Source: an uncultured Collinsella sp.
GTDB lineage: Bacteria > Actinomycetota > Coriobacteriia > Coriobacteriales > Coriobacteriaceae
Direction of reading: 5' to 3'
Length of the DNA: 64,000 nt
Assembly: GCA_934621885.1 (NCBI GenBank)
Contig: CAKTUH010000005.1
Coordinates: 1-64,000 of the forward strand
The notes under the pieces: generated by a model
What the model saw: the letters and a program-made list of their open reading frames with translations, nothing else
What the model was told of the DNA's origin: nothing
The model's database searches: none
In this document: positions 9,311-16,441 of the stretch, one piece after another
Numbering within the stretch: position 1 is the first letter of the stretch
Layout of the letters: the number at the start of each line of letters is the position of its first letter
Translations under genes and position numbers: made by a program

Positions 9311-10222
9311 ATGAACGCTTCATCGCTTTCCTTCCAAGACATCATCCTGCGCCTCCAGCAGTACTGGGGCGAGCAGGGCTGCGTCATTATGCAGCCCTAT
9401 GACTCCGAGGTCGGTGCCGGTACCTTCCATACCGCGACCACGCTGCGCTCGCTCGGTCCCGCCGAGTGGCGCACCTGCTATGCACAGCCCTGCCGCCGTC
9501 CCGCCGACGGCCGCTACGGCGAGAACCCCAACCGCATGCAGCACTACTATCAGTTCCAGGTGCTCATCAAGCCCTCGCCGGTCAATGCCCAGGAGCTCTA
9601 CCTGGGTTCGCTGGCTGCTATTGGCCTGGACCCCAATGACCATGACGTCCGTTTTGTTGAGGACGACTGGGAGAGCCCGACGCTCGGTGCTTGGGGCCTT
9701 GGCTGGGAGGTCTGGCTCAATGGCATGGAGGTCACGCAGTTTACGTACTTCCAGCAGGTAGGCGGCATCGAGGTCGACCCCGTGCCCGTCGAGATCACCT
9801 ACGGTCTGGAGCGTATCGCCATGTACGCACAGGGCGTAAACTCCGTCTACGACTTGGTGTGGAGCTACCTGCCCGACGGCACGCCCATGACCTACGGCGA
9901 CGTGTTCCTGGAGAACGAGCGCGAGTTCAGCGCTTACAACTTTGAGGTCGCCAACGTCGAGATGATGCGTCAGAAGTTTGACGACTACGAGGCCGAGTGC
10001 CACTCCTGCCTGGAGCGCAAGCTGCCGCTGCCGGCATACGACTGCGTTATGAAGTGCAGCCATGCCTTCAACCTGCTCGATGCCCGCGGCGCTCTGTCCG
10101 CAGTCGAGCGCGCCAACTACATCCTGCGCGTCCGCGCTGTCGCCAAGGCATGCTGCGAGGCCTACATGGCCGAGGTCGCCGGAATCAACGAGAATGCCGA
10201 CCAGGAAGGCGAGGTGGCGTAA
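9311..10222 (+). CDS. glyQ: Glycyl-tRNA synthetase, alpha subunit
   Basis: The 303-residue class II catalytic subunit of the two-subunit GlyRS. Signature stretches include [41 protein letters not shown] and [14 protein letters not shown]. It is followed by glyS after 3 nt. TATAGT at 9259-9264 is a possible -10 box in the short gap after lepB, though no good -35 is seen. No glycine T-box leader is present; the leader is only about 45 nt. Confidence 0.97.
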   Translation: MNASSLSFQDIILRLQQYWGEQGCVIMQPYDSEVGAGTFHTATTLRSLGPAEWRTCYAQPCRRPADGRYGENPNRMQHYYQFQVLIKPSPVNAQELYLGSLAAIGLDPNDHDVRFVEDDWESPTLGAWGLGWEVWLNGMEVTQFTYFQQVGGIEVDPVPVEITYGLERIAMYAQGVNSVYDLVWSYLPDGTPMTYGDVFLENEREFSAYNFEVANVEMMRQKFDDYEAECHSCLERKLPLPAYDCVMKCSHAFNLLDARGALSAVERANYILRVRAVAKACCEAYMAEVAGINENADQEGEVA

Positions 10223-10225
10223 GCC

Positions 10226-12322
10226 ATGGCAGACGCTAAGGATTTCCTGTTTGAGATCGGTACGGAGGAAATGCCCTCTGCACCGCTGAACAATGCCGTC
10301 AAGCAGCTTGGCACCATGATCGCCAAGGGTCTCGACGAGGCCGGTCTGGCCCACGGCGAGGTCCGCGTGATCTCGAGCCCGCGTCGTCTTGCCGCGCTCG
10401 TTGCCGATGTCGCCACTGCGACCGATGAGGTCCACGAGGTCAAGCGTGGCCCCGCGGCCAACATCGCCTTCGATGCCGACGGTAACGCCACTAAGGCCGC
10501 CCAGGGCTTCGCCCGCAAGTGCGGTGTGGCTGCCGAGGATTTGGTCCGTCGCGAGGACACCGACGGCCGTGAGTACGTCTTTGCCGAGAAGAACATTCCT
10601 TCCGCCCCGGCCACACCGATCCTGACGGCCCTGTGCGAGAAGACCATCGCCGGCCTGCAGTGGCCCAATTACCGCTCTCAGCGCTGGGGTCACGAGCACT
10701 CCACGTTCGTGCGTCCGGTCCGCTGGATCTGCTGCCTTCTGGGCGAGGACGTCGTGCCCGTGTCGTTTGCCGATGTGACGAGCGGCAACACCACGCGCGG
10801 CCATCGTGTCCTGGGTCCCGGTGACCACGTGGTCGCCAGCCCCGCCGTCTACGAGCAGGTGCTCGAGGGTGCCGGCGTACTTTCCGCCGAGCGCCGCCGC
10901 GAGGCCATCCTCGCCGGTATTGCCGAGGTCGAGGCCGCTCGTCCCGGCTGCCATGTCGATACGCCCAAGAAGGTCTTCGAGGAGGTCATCAACCTCTGCG
11001 AGTGGCCGACGGTCCTCGTCGGAACCTTCGACGAGGAGTTCCTCAAGGTTCCGCACGAGATCATTTGCGAGTCCATGCTCACCAACCAGCGCTACTTCCC
11101 GATCTATGACGGTGAGGGCAAGCTGACGCGTGAGTTCGTGATTGTGTCCAACAGCAAGCCCGAGAACGCCGAGCGCGTGATTGATGGTAACGAGCGCGTC
11201 GTGCGCGCCCGCCTGGACGACGCCAAGTTCTTCTACGAGGAGGATCTGAAGATCTCCCTCGACGAGTTCCGTGAGCGTCTGGCCAAGGTCGCCTTCCAGG
11301 AGAAGCTCGGCAGCGTGCTCGCCAAGTCCGAGCGTATTGAGCAGCTCGCGCTTGCCATTGCCCGCGAGGCCCATCTCGGTGCTCACCTGGCCGCCGATGC
11401 CGGCCGCGCCGCGCACCTGTGCAAGGCCGACCTGGTTTCCAACGCCGTCGTCGAGTTCACGAGCCAGCAGGGCGTGATGGGCGGTTACTACGCCACCGCG
11501 ATGGGGGAGAACGACGAGGTCGCCCACGCCATCCGCGATCACTATCGTCCCCGCTTTGCCGGCGATGAGCTGCCCGAGGGCACCGCTGGCTGCATCGTGG
11601 CCTGCGCCGACAAGCTCGATACCATCGCCGGTATCTTTGCCATCGGCGAGCCCCCGACCGGCTCTTCCGACCCGTACGCGCTGCGTCGTGCCGCCATCGG
11701 CATCATCAACATCCTGCGCGATCGCCTGCCGATCGACCCCACGTCGCTCATCGACTTCGCTCTCCAGCTCTATAGCGAGCAGGGCATTGCGTTTGACGCC
11801 GCCGAGGTCGCACAGCAGGTTCGCGACTTCTTCCACGGCCGTCTGGTGAGCATGGCTCGCGATGAGAAGATCCCGGCCGATACCGTCGCTGCTGTCTCCG
11901 CGGTGCACATCATCGCCCCGTCGGTCTTCTTCGCCCGCTGCGCCGCCCTGGACGAGGCCCGCAAGAACGATGCCGAGACCTTCGACAACCTGGCTACCGC
12001 CTATGCCCGTGCCGCGCATATCTCCAAGCCCGAGCTGGGCGCGGAGTACGACCGCAGCCTGATGGGCGAGGTCGAGCTTGCGCTGGCCGACGCCTCTGAG
12101 GCCGCTCAGACCGCCGTTGAAGCCGCTCTCGCCGCCGAGGATTACCCGGCCGCGTTTGCCGCCCTCGCAGCCCTGCGCGCGCCCATTGACCGTTTCTTCG
12201 ACGAGGTCATGGTCATGGACAAGGACGAGCAGCTCCGCGATAATCGCCTTAAGCTGCTCAACCGCTTCGAGGCCGTTTTCTCCGGCATCGCCAACATCGG
12301 TGAGCTTGCCCGCAAAAAGTAA
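10226..12322 (+). CDS. glyS: Glycyl-tRNA synthetase, beta subunit
   Basis: The 698-residue beta subunit carries tRNA recognition functions of the GlyRS complex. It begins with FLFEIGTEEMPSAPL, typical of the family, and has SMLTNQRYFPI, ARLDDAKFFYEED, AHLCKADLVSNAVVEFTSQQGVMG and the GEPPTGSSDPYALRRA stretch. The C-terminal anticodon-binding-like region ends with DKDEQLRDNRLKLLNRFEAVF. The two-subunit form is shared with Firmicutes and Proteobacteria and unlike the single-chain enzyme of most Actinobacteria. ppsR begins 34 nt later. Confidence 0.97.
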   Translation: MADAKDFLFEIGTEEMPSAPLNNAVKQLGTMIAKGLDEAGLAHGEVRVISSPRRLAALVADVATATDEVHEVKRGPAANIAFDADGNATKAAQGFARKCGVAAEDLVRREDTDGREYVFAEKNIPSAPATPILTALCEKTIAGLQWPNYRSQRWGHEHSTFVRPVRWICCLLGEDVVPVSFADVTSGNTTRGHRVLGPGDHVVASPAVYEQVLEGAGVLSAERRREAILAGIAEVEAARPGCHVDTPKKVFEEVINLCEWPTVLVGTFDEEFLKVPHEIICESMLTNQRYFPIYDGEGKLTREFVIVSNSKPENAERVIDGNERVVRARLDDAKFFYEEDLKISLDEFRERLAKVAFQEKLGSVLAKSERIEQLALAIAREAHLGAHLAADAGRAAHLCKADLVSNAVVEFTSQQGVMGGYYATAMGENDEVAHAIRDHYRPRFAGDELPEGTAGCIVACADKLDTIAGIFAIGEPPTGSSDPYALRRAAIGIINILRDRLPIDPTSLIDFALQLYSEQGIAFDAAEVAQQVRDFFHGRLVSMARDEKIPADTVAAVSAVHIIAPSVFFARCAALDEARKNDAETFDNLATAYARAAHISKPELGAEYDRSLMGEVELALADASEAAQTAVEAALAAEDYPAAFAALAALRAPIDRFFDEVMVMDKDEQLRDNRLKLLNRFEAVFSGIANIGELARKK

Positions 12323-12356
12323 GCTAGCCTGCGCGTAAGCGCAAAAGGAGCCCCGC

Positions 12357-13232
12357 ATGGATTGCCCGGTCACCGCTCGTCCCACCGTCATCGTTATCTC
12401 CGACTCGCTCGGAGATACCGCTTGCGAGGTGGTGCTTGCGGCGTCCGGGCAATTTGATGAAGGGGCTTTTCGTCTCTTGCGCCTGCCCAAGGTGAACTCA
12501 GTGGAGCAGGTTAAGTCGTTTGTGGGTCCGCGTGTCGATGCCGACCATCGCGATATTGCCGTGTTCCACACTATTGTCGATCCGGCGCTTCGTGCTCGCG
12601 TGCTCGACTACTTGGGCATGCTGCACATTCGCTCGGTCGATCTGATCGGACCGACGCTTGCCGTGCTATCGTCGCTTATCGGTGTTGCGCCCAAGGGCGT
12701 GGCCGGTGTAATCCATAAGACAGACGACCGGTACTTCCATCGCATTGAGGCCATGGAGTACTTTGTCGAGCACGATGACGGACGTGGCTGCGATGACCTG
12801 TCGGGTGCCGACATCGTGCTGCTGGGTGTGTCGCGTACATCCAAGACACCGCTTTCGATGTATTTGGCCTATCAGGGCTACAAGGTTGCCAACGTTCCGT
12901 TGGCGCACGGTATGGAGCCGCCCAAGTCGATTTACGAGGTCGACCCGATGCGCCTATTCGGTCTGATTTCGACCGTCGATGTGATTTCCGAGATTCGCGA
13001 TAGCCGTCTGGGCGATGACTATGCCCGTGCCGTTGCCGGCTCCTATGCCGAGCCCGAGAGTGTACGCAGCGAGCTCGAGGAGGCTCGTGCCCTCATGAAA
13101 CGTCTGGGTTGTTTTGTGGTGCGTACCGACGGCAAGGCGATTGAGGAGAGTGCCTCCGAGATCATCGCTCACCTCGAAGAGATTCAAGAGGCAAGAGCCC
13201 ACCGTGCCGCCCTCCACGCTCAACAAAAGTAG
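12357..13232 (+). CDS. ppsR: Pyruvate,phosphate dikinase regulatory protein (DUF299 kinase/phosphorylase)
   Basis: The 291-residue DUF299 protein phosphorylates PPDK on a Thr with ADP and removes that phosphate with Pi, switching PPDK between glycolytic and gluconeogenic demand. Visible are the N-terminal VIVISDSLGDTACEV, the P-loop-like GVSRTSKTPLSMYLA near residues 160-174 and VPLAHGMEPPKSIYEVD. It lies directly before ppdK, which supports PPDK rather than PEP synthase as its partner. The stop codon overlaps the left arm of a REP-like doublet. Confidence 0.95.
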   Translation: MDCPVTARPTVIVISDSLGDTACEVVLAASGQFDEGAFRLLRLPKVNSVEQVKSFVGPRVDADHRDIAVFHTIVDPALRARVLDYLGMLHIRSVDLIGPTLAVLSSLIGVAPKGVAGVIHKTDDRYFHRIEAMEYFVEHDDGRGCDDLSGADIVLLGVSRTSKTPLSMYLAYQGYKVANVPLAHGMEPPKSIYEVDPMRLFGLISTVDVISEIRDSRLGDDYARAVAGSYAEPESVRSELEEARALMKRLGCFVVRTDGKAIEESASEIIAHLEEIQEARAHRAALHAQQK

Positions 13233-13336
13233 CTCACTTGGGACGGGGCTTTTTTAGCTACCCTGGCTGAGGTTGCGAGCTCTTTGGCCGATTGCCTGCG
13301 GGGGCAGCTAAAAAAGCCCCGTCCCAAATTAGCTAC
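13229..13336. repeat. REP-like doublet (REPIN-like), family B, without a RAYT beside it
   Basis: Two 33-bp palindromic units face each other. The left unit is 13229-13261 with tips GTAGCT/AGCTAC; the right unit is 13304-13336 with tips GCAGCT/AGCTAC. They are separated by 42 bp. A 22-bp stretch covering TTGGGACGGGGC and TTTTTTAGCT is identical in both arms. The transcript would fold into one long hairpin, and the T tract after GGGGC could also help end ppsR transcription. The core GGGACGGGG is the same as in family A beside the RAYT at 4.4 kb. Confidence 0.85.
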
Positions 13337-13405
13337 TTATGATAAACCGATTTAGCAGTATTTCTTATATCTGACCTGCGATTTCCTTTGGTGGTATCTT
13401 CATAA

Positions 13406-13500
13406 GGTAACCACCTTTACCTACCGTTTACCGCCAGTTTTAGCACGTTTACCAAACCGCGTATCCTCTGCTCAAGCCCGTTCAAATCCCGCCGTATAGT
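13406..13500 (+). promoter_or_regulatory. Putative ppdK control region with phased TTTACC repeats
   Basis: CCTTTACC (13414), CGTTTACC (13425) and CGTTTACC (13446) repeat at 11 and 21 bp, one and two DNA turns. A reverse-oriented GGTAACC lies at 13406. Downstream TATAGT at 13495-13500 is a good -10 box without a good -35 box, a pattern that fits an activator-dependent promoter. The remaining sequence up to ppdK at 13576 shows nothing else I can name. Confidence 0.45.
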
Positions 13501-13575
13501 TCCCTCACGGCCCGCATCCGGCGGGTCGATTCGTTACCACGGTCGTGCGCGAGAGCGCATGGAAGGGGAAGTATC

Positions 13576-16326
13576 GTGAGCGATTGCAAGAGGGTTTACC
13601 GTTTTGGAACCGATGCCCAGGGCATTTGTGTCACCGAGGGCGACAAGTCCATGAACTTCGTGCTTGGCGGCAAAGGCGCGAACCTTGCCGAGATGAGCCG
13701 CATCGGCCTGCCGGTTCCCGGTGGCTTTACCATTACCTGCCAGACTTGCGTTGAGTACTCCGGCGCCGGCAACGTGTGGCCGGAGGGCGCGCTCGACGAG
13801 ATCGTTGCCGCCGAGGCCGACCTCGAGGCCCGCTGCGGCAAGAAGCTCGGCGATGCCTCCGATCCGCTGCTCGTCTCGGTGCGCTCGGGCGCTCCGTTCT
13901 CCATGCCCGGCATGATGGACACGGTCCTCAACCTGGGCCTCAACGACGACTCCGTCCAGGGGCTTATCGCCCAGACGCAGAACCCGCGCTTTGCCTGGGA
14001 CAGCTATCGTCGCTTTATCCAGATGTTCTCCAACGTCGTCATGGGTGTTGACGCCGACCTGTTTGAGAATGCCCTGACCCAGGCCCGCCTGGTCGCCGGC
14101 GTTCGCGTCGACTCCGAGCTATCGGCCGAGGACCTGCAGGAGCTCGTCGAGACGTTCAAGGGCATTTTCTCCGACAACGTCGAGGCCGCCCTGTACCCCG
14201 AGCTCGAGGTCGCCGATGGCAAGCCCGTCTTCCCGCATGATCCGGAGCTCCAGCTGCGTCTTGCCATCCAGGCCGTCTTTGGCAGCTGGATGAACGAGCG
14301 CGCCTGCATCTACCGCAAGCAGCACGGCATCTCCGACGAGCTCGGCACCGCCGTCAACGTTCAGGCCATGGCCTTTGGTAACAAGGGCGAGACCTCCGCG
14401 ACCGGCGTCGCCTTCACGCGCAATCCGGCCGATGGTACCAAGGAGTTCTACGGTGACTTTCTGGTCAACGCCCAGGGCGAGGACGTCGTCGCTGGCATCC
14501 GCAATACCGAGCCCATCGCCGACCTCAAGACCACTCCGGGCCTTGAGTCCGCAGGCGAGGAGCTCGAGCGCGTGTTCCTGACGCTCGAGGATCACTACCG
14601 CGACATGTGCGATATCGAGTTCACCATCGAGCAGGGCAAGCTCTGGATGCTCCAGACCCGCGTGGGCAAGCGCACCGCCACCGCCGCCCTGCGCATTGCC
14701 ATCGAGATGGTCGAGGAGGGTCTGATCACCCGCGAGGAGGCCGTGAGCCGCATCGATCCCGCTCAGCTCGACCAGCTCCTGCACCCGCAGTTCGACTCCT
14801 CCAAGAAGTACGAGGCTTTGGCCACTGGTCTTAATGCTAGCCCCGGTGCCGCCGTGGGCGAGGTCGTGTTCTCGAGCGACGACGCCGTCGCGCGTTCTGC
14901 CGAGGGTCACAAGGTCATCCTGGTCCGCTGGGAGACCAACCCCGACGACCTGAAGGGCATGGTTGCCGCCGAGGGCATCCTGACGAGCCATGGCGGCAAG
15001 ACGAGCCACGCCGCCGTTATCGCCCGCGGCATGGGCACGCCCTGCGTCTGCGGTGTCGAGCGCTTCCATATCGACGCCGCCGAGAAGGTCGTGCGCATCG
15101 AGGGCAGTGATCGCGTGCTGCACGAGGGCGACATCATCTCCATCGATGGTACCCAGGGTATCGTCGTCGACGGTGCGGTCGACCTGGTTTCTGCCGAGCT
15201 CACCGGCGACCTGGACACCATTCTGTCCTGGGCCGACGAGATCCGCCTGGACGAGACCGACGGTCACGCCAACCATGTTCGCGTCAACGCTGACAACCCC
15301 GAGGATGCCGAGCTCGCGCTTGAGTTTGGCGCCGAGGCCATTGGCCTGTGCCGCACCGAGCACATGTTCCTGGGCGATCGTAAGAACATCATCCAGAGCT
15401 TCATCCTGTCCGACGACGAGGCCGTCAAGCAGCAGGCCCTGGCCGACCTGTTCAAGGTCCAGACCGAGGATTTCTTGGCGATGTTCAAGACCATGTCCGG
15501 TCGCGATGTGGTCGTGCGCCTGCTCGATCCGCCGCTGCACGAGTTCCTTGACGATCCGCGTGAGCTCGAGGTCGCCATCACCAAGAAGGAGGCCGCCGGC
15601 GCCAGCGAGGACGAACTCGCCGCCCTGCGTGCCCGCCTGCGTCGTATCGACGGCATGGTCGAGTCCAACCCGATGCTCGGCCTGCGCGGCGTGCGCCTGT
15701 CCGTCGTCTTCGGTGACCTGCCGCTCATGCAGGTCCGTGCCGTGGCAACGGCTGCCGCCCGCCTTATCAAGGAAGGCGTCGACCCGCGTCCCGAGATTAT
15801 GGTCCCGCTCGTTTCCATTACGGCCGAGCACGTTCAGACCCGCGAGGTCATCGAGCGCGTGATTGCGGTGGTTTCCTCCGAGGAAGGTGTCGAGCTCAAC
15901 ATTCCCGTGGGCACGATGCTCGAGCTGCCGCGCGCTTGCATGGTCGCCGACGAGATCGCGCAGCACGCCGACTTCTTCTGCTTTGGCACCAACGACCTCA
16001 CGCAGACGACTTTTGGTTTCTCGCGTGACGATGCCGAGGCCAAGTTCATCCCGCTGTACATGCATAAGAAGATCTTGAAGGACAACCCCTTCGAGACCAT
16101 CGACTCGGCGGTTCTGGAGCTCGTGCGCATGGCCGTCGAGAAGGGTCGCGCCACCAACCCTGGCATGCACTTTGGCGTGTGCGGCGAGCACGGCGGCGAC
16201 CCTAAGTCCATCAAGGGTCTGTTCAACGTGGCCGATGTGGACTATGTATCCTGCTCGCCTTATCGCGTGCCCCTGGCGCGTCTGGCTGCCGCTCAGGCCA
16301 AGCTCGAGGCCAAGCGTTCCGCTTAA
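13576..16326 (+). CDS. ppdK: Pyruvate, phosphate dikinase
   Basis: PPDK interconverts pyruvate + ATP + Pi and PEP + AMP + PPi. The 916-residue protein has the N-terminal ATP-grasp domain (GGKGANLAEMSRIGLPVPGGF near residues 30-50, RSGAPFSMPGMMDTVLNLG near 100-118), the phospho-His domain with the catalytic His in THGGK-like LTSHGGKTSHAAVIARGMGTP, and the C-terminal PEP barrel with GLCRTEHMF, GTNDLTQTT and CGEHGGDP. GTG 13576 follows AAGGGGAAG. Its regulator PpsR is immediately upstream. PPDK suits a PPi-using anaerobic fermenter. Confidence 0.97.
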   Translation: MSDCKRVYRFGTDAQGICVTEGDKSMNFVLGGKGANLAEMSRIGLPVPGGFTITCQTCVEYSGAGNVWPEGALDEIVAAEADLEARCGKKLGDASDPLLVSVRSGAPFSMPGMMDTVLNLGLNDDSVQGLIAQTQNPRFAWDSYRRFIQMFSNVVMGVDADLFENALTQARLVAGVRVDSELSAEDLQELVETFKGIFSDNVEAALYPELEVADGKPVFPHDPELQLRLAIQAVFGSWMNERACIYRKQHGISDELGTAVNVQAMAFGNKGETSATGVAFTRNPADGTKEFYGDFLVNAQGEDVVAGIRNTEPIADLKTTPGLESAGEELERVFLTLEDHYRDMCDIEFTIEQGKLWMLQTRVGKRTATAALRIAIEMVEEGLITREEAVSRIDPAQLDQLLHPQFDSSKKYEALATGLNASPGAAVGEVVFSSDDAVARSAEGHKVILVRWETNPDDLKGMVAAEGILTSHGGKTSHAAVIARGMGTPCVCGVERFHIDAAEKVVRIEGSDRVLHEGDIISIDGTQGIVVDGAVDLVSAELTGDLDTILSWADEIRLDETDGHANHVRVNADNPEDAELALEFGAEAIGLCRTEHMFLGDRKNIIQSFILSDDEAVKQQALADLFKVQTEDFLAMFKTMSGRDVVVRLLDPPLHEFLDDPRELEVAITKKEAAGASEDELAALRARLRRIDGMVESNPMLGLRGVRLSVVFGDLPLMQVRAVATAAARLIKEGVDPRPEIMVPLVSITAEHVQTREVIERVIAVVSSEEGVELNIPVGTMLELPRACMVADEIAQHADFFCFGTNDLTQTTFGFSRDDAEAKFIPLYMHKKILKDNPFETIDSAVLELVRMAVEKGRATNPGMHFGVCGEHGGDPKSIKGLFNVADVDYVSCSPYRVPLARLAAAQAKLEAKRSA

Positions 16327-16366
16327 CCGAGTCGCGTTCCATTTGCGCCTTTTATGCCCCCCTTCG

Positions 16367-16401
16367 CGCCGCCGCGCCCCTTGTGGACGCGGCGGCGTTT
16401 T
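16367..16401 (+). terminator. Intrinsic terminator after ppdK
   Basis: A perfect 10-bp G+C stem, CGCCGCCGCG at 16367-16376 and CGCGGCGGCG at 16388-16397, is followed by TTTTA. Confidence 0.85.
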
Positions 16402-16441
16402 ACGTTGGTCCAATACATTGGCAACTGACGGGAGGACTGCG

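Noticed and set aside
9320..12571. A 1083-codon open frame on the - strand opposite glyQ-glyS
   Set aside because: Antisense shadow of two certain genes; composition is unlike any protein family and it has no ribosome-binding site.
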